Source: CAVYUC01 sp963771595 (lineage in GTDB: Bacteria; Bacteroidota; Bacteroidia; Bacteroidales; Prolixibacteraceae). Taken from it: 64,000 bases of DNA. Made by a program: the position numbers and the translations under genes. Of the stretch, positions 1-10,530 are shown in pieces; position 1 is the first letter of the stretch; each line of letters begins with the position of its first letter. Below the pieces are notes generated by a model, which did no database searches, was not told the DNA's origin, and was given only the letters and a program-made list of their open reading frames with translations. Where the stretch lies: the NCBI GenBank assembly GCA_963771595.1, contig CAVYUC010000015.1, positions 1 to 64,000 of the forward strand, in the 5' to 3' direction.

Positions 1-739
1 GTATTTTATCGTGGGCCAGGCAACCTATGGAATTTGATGAGTCATTAAAATTTATCCGTACCATTGGAGATGGTTTTATAAAAGAGCTCATGGTTTGCGA
101 ATTGATTCGGACAATAATATATGGGTTACGGATTTAGAACACAATATAGTTATTAGGTTTAATCCTAAGGGAAAAATTACGTTACTTTTAGGGAAAGTAA
201 ATACTACAGGTGAATGGAACGGAACATACAATATCCCACTTTTCATTCGTCCTGCTGATATTGCTTTCGATTCGGATGGAAACATTTACGTTGCGGATGG
301 GTACGGGAATTCCCGGGTAGTGAATTGATAAAAATGGCAATTTTTTAAATTTTGGGGAGGAAAAGGTTTGGAAAAGGAGAATTTGATCTGGTACACAATA
401 TAGTTGTGGATTCGAAAGATATAGTTTATGTTGTTGACCGAGAAAATAAACTAAATTCAATTATTCAATACAAATGGAGATTATTTAAGTGAATGGAATA
501 ATATTGGGCAGCCATACGGTTTGGTTATAAGTAATAATACATTTTATATGACTGATGGGGAAAATGGTTCAATCTCGATACTTGACCAAAATGGAAAAAA
601 AATTGCTACATACGGGCAATCTGGTAAAGGTGCTGGACAATTTGATATGGCTCATGAAATAGCAGTATCATCTTCCAATAAGCAAATTTATGTTGCGTAT
701 CCTATAAATTGGCGGGTACAATGCTTGAATATTCAGTAA
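1..739 (+). pseudogene. NHL-repeat beta-propeller protein, frameshifted and 5'-truncated by the window edge
   Basis: Three reading-frame pieces together give a continuous NHL-type propeller: blades with the pattern DSDNNIWVTD, DSDGNIYVADGYGN, DSKDIVYVVDRENK and a last blade before the stop near 739. Each blade has the usual order of hydrophobic strand, D-G-N-I-Y-V-x-D and R-V/I. At least two frame changes are needed, near 327 and near 455. The closest general class is six-bladed NHL propellers, which are often extracellular in Bacteroidota. The next downstream gene is also decayed, so this end of the window looks like a degrading segment. The missing 5' end could lie outside the window; the function is not known. 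Confidence 0.7.
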
Positions 740-918
740 AATTGATATCAAAAATTGGGAAATATATAGGGATTATTTTGAATACAACCATTGTTTTTAA
801 CTTAATCAATGGACATTAAATTAGTGAGCATTATTCATTATCAGTTTTTGCTACTTATTAAGTTGATATATACTATACGTGAACAGCAAAAGACTTTTAA
901 CCTATTATTCCTTCTATT

Positions 919-3084
919 ATGTTTGGAAGCCTGACGCTGTTTGGACAAACAAAAGGTGTAAACCGAGATAAAATGTTCGTAGACATATTACTAATACATA
1001 TACAACTATGAGTATTGACGCACTTTTGACCAAAAACCATGGATGACTGCAAACATACAGCTGCACGCTTCATGCGCGTGTCGCCTGTCTATTCAGCTTA
1101 TGCCAGCGTTCAAAACATACGTCAGGGCGTCACGACATGATCAATTAAATTGTTATGTTGGTGTTCACACGTTATGACCCTACCCCAGGGAAGAGAATTG
1201 TCCAATCTTTGGCGCAGAGATTTCACTTTTAACAGGAACGATAACTGTATGGTTTTCTTGACACGGATCCAAATCAAACTAACTGGATTCGTTTTCGGAG
1301 TCTCACCTGTTGGTGCGCAAATTGACTCATTGTCATATGAGGCAACACGAACTTCATACATTCTGGAGTGCCAAGTGGAAATCGGCGGTCTAAAATGACG
1401 ACGACTGCTGGGTGGCCGAGTTTAGCATTCCTTTCCGCAGTATCCGTTATGATGAGAAGGATAATGAGTGGGGAATAAAATTTTGTGATGTGTTTATTAT
1501 ATTTTTATCTGGTGAAAAATCCGTTTGGGCTCCTTTATCGACGTAAATATGAATCTAGCTCTCTACCGTACCATGGAACATTGATTTGGGACAGGCCTTT
1601 GAAAAAAGCCGGACTGGGTTTTTCATTAATTCCTTATATTATTGCTAAAGTAACAAATGATAATCAGATTGGGGAAGACTAATAAATGGCTTGGAAATGC
1701 AGGTTCTGATGCCAAAATGGTGCTATCCATCAATGAACCTTGATTTATGGATAAATCCCCATGACTGGCAAGTTGAAAAAGAGACAGCATGGGGTTAATC
1801 TTGATTGTTTTCTTAGTTTCTCTCCCGGAAGAGAAGACAATTTTTCCTAGAAAATAGTGATTTGTTTGGGTAAATCTTGGCAGGCAGAAGCGTCCGAACT
1901 ATCTTTTTCAAAGAGGACTCATAGGTTGTCATCTCCTGGTAATAGGTGGTAGCGAGATTGAGTGGAAGGATAGGAGATGATTGGAGAATTGGATTGATGG
2001 ATATGAAAAACAGGGATCAAAGGATTATACTCATAAAAGTAATTTTGCGGCAGTCGTTTTACAAGAGGGAGGTTTTGGGAAATCAAGTTTTGTCGGTTTC
2101 CTGATTAACAAGCATGTTACTGATGATGATAATGACACATTGTATTCAGGTTATAGGTATAACAGGGTGATAGGCCTGGAATATAATCTGGCAAGCCAAG
2201 ATAACTTGTGGACTGGCAAAGCATTCTACCATCAGTCATTTTATTCTGGTGCAACTTCAAATGCAGCAACATTTGGAGGAAACATTTTCTATTTGACTCG
2301 ATCCTTCAGGGCCGCAATTGAGCAGTCCTGGATAGGATCAGATTATGTTGCCGAAGCAGGGTATGTTAGAAGAACGGGGTATTTTCAAATATCACCCGGA
2401 ATAAAATATTCATTTTATCCGGCAAATGGTGAAATATTATACCATGGTCCGAATATTGATTTCGATATTATTTTGGATCCTGATTTTAAAATGACAGACC
2501 GGCAAACACAGATTGGTTATTCTATCAGCTGGAGGAGCAGGAGCATACTTTCTTTTAATATGAGTGAAGAATTCGTGAAACTCAGCAGTTCATTCGATCC
2601 CACAAATACTGGCGGAACTTATTCTTGCTTCAGGAAGCGAATTTAATTGGCGATCCGCAAATGTGGCATTTTCTTCCGATGCTCGGAAAATGTTTTTTTT
2701 TACATTAACTGGCGTATATGGCAATTATTATAATGGAAGCAGATCTGTAATCTCGGCGGTTCGATTGATTATAGAGTACAACCATATGGAAGCATTGAAA
2801 TTACGGCTAATTATAACAATATAACTTTACCTGATCCTTATAATACTGCTAAATTGATTTTAATCGGATCCAAGCTTGATATTACTTTAACTGATAAATT
2901 GTTTCTGACAACCTATGTTCAATACAATAACCAAATCGAAAATATGAACACGAATATACGTATTCAATGGCGCTTTGCTCCCGCTTCAGACCTGTTTATA
3001 ATATATACCAATAATTCATTCATAAAGGATTTTATAAATAAAAATAGGGGACTTGCTATAAAACTGTCATATTGGTTTAATTAA
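919..3084 (+). pseudogene. DUF5916-type outer-membrane protein (CBM9-like domain plus beta-barrel), heavily decayed
   Basis: Starting from a possible signal peptide at 919, pieces in different frames match the DUF5916 layout. A segment reading FVFGVSPVGAQ occurs at about 1288-1320, WVAEFSIPFRSIRYDEK at about 1410-1460, a stretch like FFLENSDLFG near 1840-1870, and then a long barrel-like open segment at 1981-2646 and another at 2854-3084 ending in a typical terminal strand. DUF5916 proteins pair an N-terminal carbohydrate-binding-like domain with a C-terminal outer-membrane barrel; their function is unknown. At least six frame changes or stops interrupt the gene, so it cannot make a full product. 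The barrel half is better preserved than the N-terminal half. Confidence 0.7.
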
Positions 3085-3166
3085 TATTATTGATAGATAA
3101 TTAAGTTCCACATTAATTTAGAAGACTTTTATATAATAACTTTTTTTAAAAATTTAATTACATATT

Positions 3167-5062
3167 ATGATTTATAACAATGTAAATATTAAGGACAAAC
3201 TGAAAGAAGTTTACAATGATGTTTATACAAATGAGGTACTTTCAGTACTTTCTTCACTTTCACATTTTAACAAGGAAATTAAGGAAGTTATGTCCAGCCG
3301 CATAAAGCGAAGAGCTGAACGTATGCAAAATAAAAAGAGGATCACATTTCTTGATGAGGAAAGTTATATTCCACGAACAAATATTAAGGTTAAAGATGCC
3401 CGTGAGGGCAAATTTGAAGGCTCCCAAATTCCTGCTGATTTGCAATGTCAATGGATACAGGGAACAGGCCCCGCAGCAAAGCCTAACGCAACTCTTGAAA
3501 GTAGTATTCGCAATGTAGCCTATGCTTTACTTTCAGGTGCCGATGGCTGGATGTTCGATGGTGAAGATGCATTAGGTCAAATAAACACAATGTCATTGGA
3601 TAACCAACGAAATTTAAAATTGGCTATTGCCAGAGACACCGTATTTTTAAAAGCGGCAGAACAAGTCGCTGCTGAAATGAATACCTGGGCAGATGGATTC
3701 TTTGGAAGCCACATTGTTAAAGACTGGAAAAAACAATTAGACTTTACAACTATATTATTTCGTCCCAGAGGTCTGCATCTCGATGATCGACACATTTTTG
3801 ACACCAATGGGATTGCACTTGCTGCTTCTATTGTGGATATCACTCTTTATGTTGTAAATAACTATAAAGAACTGCAAGAAAACGATTCGTCAATCGTGTT
3901 ATATCTGCCCAAAATTCAAACTTGTGAAGAAGCTGCTCTTTGGAATGATTTGATTAGTGCATTAGAGAATCAAATTGGGTTGGAAGAGGGAACTATTAAA
4001 GTTTATGTGCTGGTTGAACAATTGGAAGCAACTTATCAGTTAATGGAAATTCGGGCGGCTCTCGGAAAACATTTTGTGGGATATAACACAGGACGTTGGG
4101 ATTATATAAATAGTGTGGCAGATGCGATGGCCTGGGATACGAATTTTGTCAATCCAAACATTGAAGCAATTACAATGACCTATGGATATATGCGCAATTA
4201 CGAAGATCGGGTTAGAAGAGCAGTTAATACGCCTGATTTAAATGGTAATTTTGCGCTTTGGCAGGGAGGTATGGAAGCCAATATCCCGGTAGGTTCTAAA
4301 GAAGGTGTTACGAATAGCATGAAAAAAGCACTGGCAGGTGCAGAACGTGAACAGCGAGAAGGTGCCAGTGGTAAATGGGTAGCTCACTGGAAAATGGTAA
4401 ATATTATCAGACCAGTATGGGAAAAAATTGGAGAAGCGAATCAATTAGGGAGAGAATTCCCAAAGCTCAGTTATACAAAACAGGATGCGGATGGGTTGCT
4501 ACTGATTGAAAAAGCACCACGAACAATTAGAGGTGCCCGTAATCTACTCAGTGTTGCATTACAATATGGCAATGCTTTTGGTCAGGGGCTGCAGGCCGCA
4601 GCGCTTAAACCCGCTGATTTTTTTGGTAACGACGATATTTTGTATTTAATGGAAGATATGGCCACCGGTGAAATAAGAATGAGTATTCTTTGGGAATGGA
4701 TTCATAAAAAGGCTATGCTTACAGATGATGATCCGGAGACAGGAATGAAATCAGGCGATATTTTCACTCCGAAATTATTTGGCAAACTGCTGCAGGAAGA
4801 GTATGATAAGCTGCTGAACGCCGATAATAAAGATGTTTATGATCATTCTAAAGCAACAACTCTACCCATTTCCAGGGAAATAGTGGCTTCTTATGTATTA
4901 AGCAATATAAAACTGCCCTGGTTCATTGATTTGCTTAATATAAACCTAAATAACTTTAATTTGGAAGAAGCAAAAAAGAGAATAAAAATATATACTGATG
5001 CCTTTAAAAAAGATGGGACACGCATCACAAAAAATCTGGATTTTGTAACCGCAGATGAATAG
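3167..5062 (+). CDS. aceB: Malate synthase (malate synthase A-like)
   Basis: Condenses glyoxylate with acetyl-CoA to malate. The 631-residue product carries the malate synthase A landmarks in order: RPRGLHLDDRH near residue 198 (the arginine is the catalytic one in the family), VLVEQLEATYQLMEI near 281 with the magnesium-binding glutamate, GRWDYI near 308, and GASGKWVAHWKMV near 398, matching the G-x-W-V-A-H motif before the C-terminal catalytic domain. It is about 100 residues longer than typical malate synthase A (about 530), so it may form a separate subgroup. It opens a run of plus-strand genes for glyoxylate and hydroxypyruvate, but no isocitrate lyase is nearby. Start chosen as the first ATG after an AT-rich leader; no Shine-Dalgarno is seen, as is usual for Bacteroidota. 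Confidence 0.85.
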   Translation: MIYNNVNIKDKLKEVYNDVYTNEVLSVLSSLSHFNKEIKEVMSSRIKRRAERMQNKKRITFLDEESYIPRTNIKVKDAREGKFEGSQIPADLQCQWIQGTGPAAKPNATLESSIRNVAYALLSGADGWMFDGEDALGQINTMSLDNQRNLKLAIARDTVFLKAAEQVAAEMNTWADGFFGSHIVKDWKKQLDFTTILFRPRGLHLDDRHIFDTNGIALAASIVDITLYVVNNYKELQENDSSIVLYLPKIQTCEEAALWNDLISALENQIGLEEGTIKVYVLVEQLEATYQLMEIRAALGKHFVGYNTGRWDYINSVADAMAWDTNFVNPNIEAITMTYGYMRNYEDRVRRAVNTPDLNGNFALWQGGMEANIPVGSKEGVTNSMKKALAGAEREQREGASGKWVAHWKMVNIIRPVWEKIGEANQLGREFPKLSYTKQDADGLLLIEKAPRTIRGARNLLSVALQYGNAFGQGLQAAALKPADFFGNDDILYLMEDMATGEIRMSILWEWIHKKAMLTDDDPETGMKSGDIFTPKLFGKLLQEEYDKLLNADNKDVYDHSKATTLPISREIVASYVLSNIKLPWFIDLLNINLNNFNLEEAKKRIKIYTDAFKKDGTRITKNLDFVTADE

Positions 5063-5129
5063 CGTAGTCTGCCAAGAATAGTAGATGTTTTACGTCTTAC
5101 TGAAGAAACATATAATAGAATATAAGAAA

Positions 5130-6293
5130 ATGATGAAAGAATTGAAACCAAACACCAGGATTTTGATGGGGCCAGGTCCAAGTGATGTGAATTCCCGTGT
5201 TTTGCGGGCAATGGCTACCCCAATGATTGGTCATCTTGATCCCCAGTTTATCCAGATAATGGATGAAGTAATGGAGATGACAAGGGAAGTTTTTCAAACA
5301 AAAAACCAGCTTACTTCTGTTATCTCAGCAACCGGAAGCGCAGGAATGGAAACGTGCTTTGTAAATCTTCTGGAACCTGGTGATACTGCCATTGTTTGTG
5401 TTAATGGTGTGTTTGGAAACCGTATGTGTGATATAGTAGAACGTTGCGGGGCAAAATTAGTGAGAGTAGATGCACCGTGGGGAGCTCCTGTTGATCCTTC
5501 TCAGGTAAAAGAAGCTCTTGAAAATTGCAGTCCTAAATTAGTTGCTATAGTTCATGCTGAAACTTCTACTGGAGTTTTGCAACCTTTGGAAGAGATAAGT
5601 AAAATGGTTCATGATACGGGTGCTTTGTTTCTTGTTGATGCGGTAACTTCATTAGGCGGCACGCAAGTTAAAGTGGATGAATGGGGAATTGATGCTATTT
5701 ATAGTGGCACTCAAAAATGTTTATCCGCACCCCCGGGACTTTCCCCTGTATCCTTTAGCCCCAAGGCTGTTGAAGCTATGAATTCCCGAAAATCTAAAGT
5801 ACAAAGCTGGTATCTCGATTTATCCATGATTCGTAACTACTGGGCAGGTGCAAAAAGGGCTTATCACCATACAGGTCCTGTTTCAATGGTATATTCGATT
5901 CATGAAGCACTCAGAATTGTTCTTGAAGAAGGATTGGAAGCAAGATTTGCCAGACATGCAAAAAACCATGAGATATTAAGGGATGGACTTGAGGACATGG
6001 GATTTGAATTTTTGGTTGATCCAGAGTATCGATTGCCGATGCTTAATGCTGTAATAATTCCAGATGGATTTGATGATGTAAAAATTAGAACTCGCCTACT
6101 CTATGAATATAATATAGAAATAGGTGCAGGACTTGGAGAGTTTGCAGGCAAAGTATGGCGCATTGGTTTAATGGGAGAAAGCTGTACCGTCAATCATATC
6201 AATATGTTGCTCTCTGCCTTAAAACAAGATATTGGTATGATCAAATTTATAACAACAAATGTAATTCTTATAGTAACAAACCTAATAATTTAA
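5130..6293 (+). CDS. Class V aminotransferase, alanine/serine-glyoxylate aminotransferase family
   Basis: PLP enzyme that transfers an amino group to glyoxylate, giving glycine, or works on serine to give hydroxypyruvate. The N-terminus reads MGPGPSDVNSRVL, typical of the alanine-glyoxylate/serine-pyruvate group; the PLP lysine lies in YSGTQKCLSAPPG near residue 195, with HAETSTGV and LVDAVTSLGG upstream. The open frame extends 15 codons further upstream, but the internal ATG at 5130 fits the family start. The gene follows malate synthase and precedes the permease by 5 bp, so it is probably in the same operon. Ureidoglycine-glyoxylate aminotransferase is a related alternative, but no purine-degradation genes are visible. 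Confidence 0.85.
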   Translation: MMKELKPNTRILMGPGPSDVNSRVLRAMATPMIGHLDPQFIQIMDEVMEMTREVFQTKNQLTSVISATGSAGMETCFVNLLEPGDTAIVCVNGVFGNRMCDIVERCGAKLVRVDAPWGAPVDPSQVKEALENCSPKLVAIVHAETSTGVLQPLEEISKMVHDTGALFLVDAVTSLGGTQVKVDEWGIDAIYSGTQKCLSAPPGLSPVSFSPKAVEAMNSRKSKVQSWYLDLSMIRNYWAGAKRAYHHTGPVSMVYSIHEALRIVLEEGLEARFARHAKNHEILRDGLEDMGFEFLVDPEYRLPMLNAVIIPDGFDDVKIRTRLLYEYNIEIGAGLGEFAGKVWRIGLMGESCTVNHINMLLSALKQDIGMIKFITTNVILIVTNLII

Positions 6294-6298
6294 TTATC

Positions 6299-7981
6299 AT
6301 GTCAGAAGGAATCCTTGCACTTATTGCCGTAATCCCAATTGCAACAATTTTTATTTTGATGGTTGTTTTTCGCTGGCCTGCAACCAAAGCAATGCCGCTT
6401 TCTTTTGTTGTAGCCTTGCTACTTGTTCTTTTTATATGGGGAACACCTTTGAACTGGGTTTTGGCATCTAGTCTTAATGGTGTTGTGATTGCACTTAAAA
6501 TCATTTTTATAGTATTTGGAGCATTAACATTATTATTTACCTTAAGGGAAAGTGGAGCTTTAGCCACAATTAATAAGGGTTTTGTATCTATATCTCCTGA
6601 CAGAAGAGTGCAAGCCATTATTGTGGCTTGGCTTTTTGGTGCTTTCATTGAAGGCTCTGCGGGTTTTGGAACACCAGCAGCATTAGCGGCTCCATTATTA
6701 CTTTCGCTGGGATTTCCGGCTCTTGCATCTGTGATGGTTGCACTTATAGCAAACAGTACCCCTGTTTCCTTTGGTGCTGTCGGAACACCAACACTAATAG
6801 GTATTGGGACATCTCTAAATACTCCTGAAATTCTATCAACTCTAGCAGATAACGGAATGACATACAATGATTTTATGCACCAAATGGGTATATGGACTGC
6901 AATTCTGCACGTTGTCCCTGGAATTTTGATGCCTTTAATAATGGTAATTATGCTCACTCGTTTTTTTGGCGAAAGAAAAAGTATTAAAGAAGGTCTTGTT
7001 ATATGGCCTTATGCTATCTTTGCAGGACTATGTCTTGTTGTCCCTTATTTGTTAATTGCCATTTTCTTGGGGCCAGAATTTCCTAGTCTCGTTGGTGGTT
7101 TAATTGGTCTTGCAATTTTAATTCCTTCCACAAAAGCGGGATTCCTTGTACCAAAGGAGACTTGGGAGTTTCCTGATAAATCAAAATGGGAAAAAAATTG
7201 GGCTGGATTTATTTTAATAAAAGGAAACATTGATAACGTACCGATGAGTTTATTTAAAGCATGGATTCCTTACATTCTTATCGGATTACTTTTAGCTCTT
7301 ACAAGAGTACGCTTTTTACCGTTAAACGGCTGGATAAATAATTTTAAATATCAATCACCTGAGCTTTTTGGAACAACAATTAGCACCGATATTGCGCCCT
7401 TAGGTATTCCCGGGATTATGCCATTTATGCTTATTGCTTTAGTTTGTATCCCTTTGTATCGTATGAGATGGAAACAGGTTAGTATTGCATGGACTGAGGC
7501 TATAATGAGGATTAAAGGTCCATTTATTGCCTTAGTTTTTGCCGTTCCCTTAGTTAGAATTATGATGCAATCAGGCACCAATTCCAACGATTATCTTAGT
7601 ATGCCTATTGCAATGGCACAATCTATGGTAGATATATTTCATAGCGCATGGCCAATGGTTGATTCTTTTATCGGTGCATTAGGTTCCTTTATGTCTGGAT
7701 CAAACACTGTTTCAAACATGCTTTTTGCGTTTTTTCAGTATTCAATTGCTGATAATTTGGGGATATCCCACCTTATTGTAGTTAGTCTGCAAAATGTGGG
7801 TGGTGCATTGGGAAATATGATTTGTGTTCACAATGTAATTGCCGCATGCGCAACTGTTGGATTAATTGGTGTTGAAGGATTGCTTATTAAACGAAATCTA
7901 ATTCCAATGACTTTTGCAGCAATTATAGTAGGAACAATTGGCTTAATTCTCACGTTTGTTTTAGTGCCTGGATTATTTTAA
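6299..7981 (+). CDS. L-lactate/glycolate permease, LctP family
   Basis: Integral membrane carrier of the lactate permease family, whose members import lactate or glycolate with protons. The product has about 560 residues and a dozen or more hydrophobic segments. Family landmarks include FGAFIEGSAGFGTPAALAA, ALIANSTPVSFGAVGTPT and FMSGSNTVSNMLFA. The frame is open further upstream inside the aminotransferase gene, but the ATG at 6299 directly after that gene's stop gives the usual N-terminus. In this glyoxylate/hydroxypyruvate cluster glycolate is the more likely substrate than lactate; this is inference from context. Confidence 0.88.
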   Translation: MSEGILALIAVIPIATIFILMVVFRWPATKAMPLSFVVALLLVLFIWGTPLNWVLASSLNGVVIALKIIFIVFGALTLLFTLRESGALATINKGFVSISPDRRVQAIIVAWLFGAFIEGSAGFGTPAALAAPLLLSLGFPALASVMVALIANSTPVSFGAVGTPTLIGIGTSLNTPEILSTLADNGMTYNDFMHQMGIWTAILHVVPGILMPLIMVIMLTRFFGERKSIKEGLVIWPYAIFAGLCLVVPYLLIAIFLGPEFPSLVGGLIGLAILIPSTKAGFLVPKETWEFPDKSKWEKNWAGFILIKGNIDNVPMSLFKAWIPYILIGLLLALTRVRFLPLNGWINNFKYQSPELFGTTISTDIAPLGIPGIMPFMLIALVCIPLYRMRWKQVSIAWTEAIMRIKGPFIALVFAVPLVRIMMQSGTNSNDYLSMPIAMAQSMVDIFHSAWPMVDSFIGALGSFMSGSNTVSNMLFAFFQYSIADNLGISHLIVVSLQNVGGALGNMICVHNVIAACATVGLIGVEGLLIKRNLIPMTFAAIIVGTIGLILTFVLVPGLF

Positions 7982-7990
7982 TAAATATCA

Positions 7991-9319
7991 ATGGATAATA
8001 TTCCGATGGATCAAAGAAATGTAGCGATTGAGATTTTTTTAGCAGGAATTGAAAGTGTAAAACCCAACAATTTGATTAAACGTGTTGTCTCGGTTAATTC
8101 AACTACCCTTCAAATTGAAGATATTAAATTTGATCTTTCTGGTATAAAAAATATTTATGTTGTGGGGTTTGGCAAAGCAAGTGCCGCAATGGCACAAGCT
8201 TTGGAATCTATTTTGGGATCCAGAATTACGGCGGGTCATATAATTACTAAATATGAACATTCCGTACCACTAAATTTCATTGAGATAACTGAAGCAGGGC
8301 ACCCCGTACCGGATGAAAATGGTATTAAAGGAACTGCTCATATTATTTCGATCGTAAATGCAGCAGAAAAAGATGATCTGGTGATTTGTTTGATTTCAGG
8401 AGGAGGTTCTGCACTATTAGCAGATGTTCCCAAAGGATGCACTCTCGAACAAGTGAAAATTGTGAATAACTTATTGTTGAAATCCGGTGCAGATATTATT
8501 GAAATGAATTGCATCCGTAAACATTTATCCAAAGTAAAAGGAGGGCTTTTGTCTAAGGCAGCATATCCGACCAGAGTTGTAAGTTTAATCCTTTCTGATG
8601 TAATTGGTGATCGGCTTGACGTTATTGCTTCTGGTCCTACAGCTCCGGATTCAACAACTTTTGCAGATGCAATCTCAATTATAAAGAAATATCAAATTGA
8701 AAATGAATTACCAAAACAGATAGCAAGAATTCTTCATGAAGGTAATAAAAATAACCAACTTGAAACACTTAAAGAATCTGATGAAATGTTACTTCGAACG
8801 GACAATTTGATAATTGGAACAAATATACTAGCCATGAAAACTGCAAAGGAGAAGGCTGAATCCTTGGGATATGAAACTTGGATAATTACAAACATGCTCC
8901 ATGGAGATGTTAATAATGTGGCTCACTATATTATTGAAACGGCTAAAAAATATAGAGATTATAAACTCAACAAAAAGATTTGTTTATTACTTGGTGGAGA
9001 ACCTACAGTTGAAGTCAAGGCTAAGGGATTAGGTGGTAGAAATCAACATTTAGCACTTTTGGTTGCAAGTCTCTTAAAGGATCTTCCAAATGTTACTTTA
9101 TTATCAGGTGGAACCGATGGCACAGATGGTCCCACTGATGCTGCCGGAGCTGTTGTGGATTACTCTACATTGAAAAATGCAGCAAATCTTCAATTGGATG
9201 TTGAACAGTATATTAATAACTACGATTCTTACAGGTTTTTTAAACATGAAGGGGGACTAGTTATTACAGGACCGACTCAAACAAATGTAATGGATTTAAT
9301 GATAGTACTTATCAATTAA
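7991..9319 (+). CDS. Glycerate 2-kinase (GLYCTK/MOFRL family)
   Basis: ATP-dependent kinase converting D-glycerate to 2-phosphoglycerate, which feeds glycolysis. The 442-residue product has the two-domain layout of the family: an N-terminal Rossmann-like domain with VVGFGKASAAMAQAL, LISGGGSALLADVP and IRKHLSKVKGG, and a C-terminal MOFRL domain with LGGEPTVEVKAKGLGGRNQH and LSGGTDGTDGPTDAAGA. It starts 9 bp after the permease stop, so it is almost certainly co-transcribed. Together with a hydroxypyruvate reductase it would complete a serine or glyoxylate to glycerate to 2-phosphoglycerate route, but the local reductase copy is broken. Confidence 0.9.
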   Translation: MDNIPMDQRNVAIEIFLAGIESVKPNNLIKRVVSVNSTTLQIEDIKFDLSGIKNIYVVGFGKASAAMAQALESILGSRITAGHIITKYEHSVPLNFIEITEAGHPVPDENGIKGTAHIISIVNAAEKDDLVICLISGGGSALLADVPKGCTLEQVKIVNNLLLKSGADIIEMNCIRKHLSKVKGGLLSKAAYPTRVVSLILSDVIGDRLDVIASGPTAPDSTTFADAISIIKKYQIENELPKQIARILHEGNKNNQLETLKESDEMLLRTDNLIIGTNILAMKTAKEKAESLGYETWIITNMLHGDVNNVAHYIIETAKKYRDYKLNKKICLLLGGEPTVEVKAKGLGGRNQHLALLVASLLKDLPNVTLLSGGTDGTDGPTDAAGAVVDYSTLKNAANLQLDVEQYINNYDSYRFFKHEGGLVITGPTQTNVMDLMIVLIN

Positions 9320-9579
9320 CAACATCCTTTCAGGCAACATTGGGTGCAAATTCTTATATTGCATTAAAGATTGTTTATTAATACATAAGAATATCAAATA
9401 CATTCGAACAAAATTGTCATGATCTATGATAGCAGTGTACCTGCATGTGATTTTATTTCGAAAGTTATTCAAAAAAATTAGATCAAATTACATTATAAGA
9501 ATTACATGTACGCAACATATCTTAGATTTAGGTGAAAAACCTGTGAATCCAAAAATATAAAGATGATTAAAATAAAGAA

Positions 9580-10497
9580 ATGAAACAATCTATTCATAAT
9601 TATGCAAAAATTGGCTTAATCCACTTTATGGCTTACCCTTCGACAATTAGAGGAGAAGGTCCGTTTGAAGAAACAATCCGGAAGATTGCAGTAGACGACT
9701 ATTTTGATGCAATTGAAATATCATGGATTAAAGACCCGGTGGTACGCAAAAAGGTAAAAGAAATATTTGATTCTTCACATTTAACAGTCGCTTATGGTGG
9801 GCAGCCCAGGTTACTTACTACAAATCAAAATACAGACCTGGACGAATCAAAAAGACAAATTGCAGTTGAAAATCTAAAAGAAGGAATTGATGAAGCATAT
9901 GAAATGGGAGCTGTCGGCTTTGGTTTTTTAAGCGGCATTTGTGACGAAGACAAAAAAGAAGAAGCCTACCAATCATTGATTAAATCGACTAAAGAAATTT
10001 GTAGCTATGCAAAATCTAAAGGAGATATGAAGATTGCTCACGAAGTGTTTGATTTCGACTTTGACAAATGTTCGCTGATAGGCCCCGTTCACCTTGCAAA
10101 AAGATATGCTGAAGAAATATGTGGTGTATTTGACAATTTTGGTCTGATGGTCGATTTAAGCCATTTACCGATTCTTTATGAAACTCCCCGTGATTCTATA
10201 ATCCCCGTAAAAGACTATATCATTCATGCACACATGGGAAATTGTTTTATGGGCGATAAAAATGACCCGGCATATGGTGATCCACATCCTCGTTTTGGCT
10301 ACCCAGGGAGTGAAAATGATGTGGAAGAACTGGTTGAATATTTAAAAGTGTTGCTGGAAATTGGTTATTTGGATCCTAATAACAGAAGGATTTTAAGTTT
10401 CGAAATAAAACCTGTTGCTGATGAAGATTCCGACATAATAATTGCCAATGCAAAAAGGGTGTTAAACCTTGCTTGGGCGAAGCTGGAAGTGAGCTAA
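9580..10497 (+). CDS. Sugar phosphate isomerase/epimerase-like TIM barrel
   Basis: The 305-residue product has the AP-endonuclease 2-type TIM-barrel metal site: AHEVFDFDF, MVDLSHLP, IIHAHMGN and a C-terminal SFEIKP. Members of this family isomerise or epimerise sugars, hydroxypyruvate or inositol derivatives, usually with a divalent metal. Its place between glycerate kinase and the hydroxypyruvate reductase remnant suggests hydroxypyruvate/tartronate semialdehyde isomerisation, but that is inference. The 260 bp upstream (9320-9579) are AT-rich and hold no gene that I can recognise, so the gene may have its own promoter. Confidence 0.75.
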   Translation: MKQSIHNYAKIGLIHFMAYPSTIRGEGPFEETIRKIAVDDYFDAIEISWIKDPVVRKKVKEIFDSSHLTVAYGGQPRLLTTNQNTDLDESKRQIAVENLKEGIDEAYEMGAVGFGFLSGICDEDKKEEAYQSLIKSTKEICSYAKSKGDMKIAHEVFDFDFDKCSLIGPVHLAKRYAEEICGVFDNFGLMVDLSHLPILYETPRDSIIPVKDYIIHAHMGNCFMGDKNDPAYGDPHPRFGYPGSENDVEELVEYLKVLLEIGYLDPNNRRILSFEIKPVADEDSDIIIANAKRVLNLAWAKLEVS

Positions 10498-10530
10498 CCT
10501 AATACTTCTTTTAAACTAAAAAAAGAATAA

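Noticed and set aside
6268..6957. 229-codon minus-strand frame opposite the permease gene
   Set aside because: Mirror frame of a clear membrane-protein gene; its sequence has no family motifs.
9320..9579. Possible small gene between glycerate kinase and the TIM-barrel gene
   Set aside because: AT-rich, frequent stops in all frames and no hairpin or known motif.
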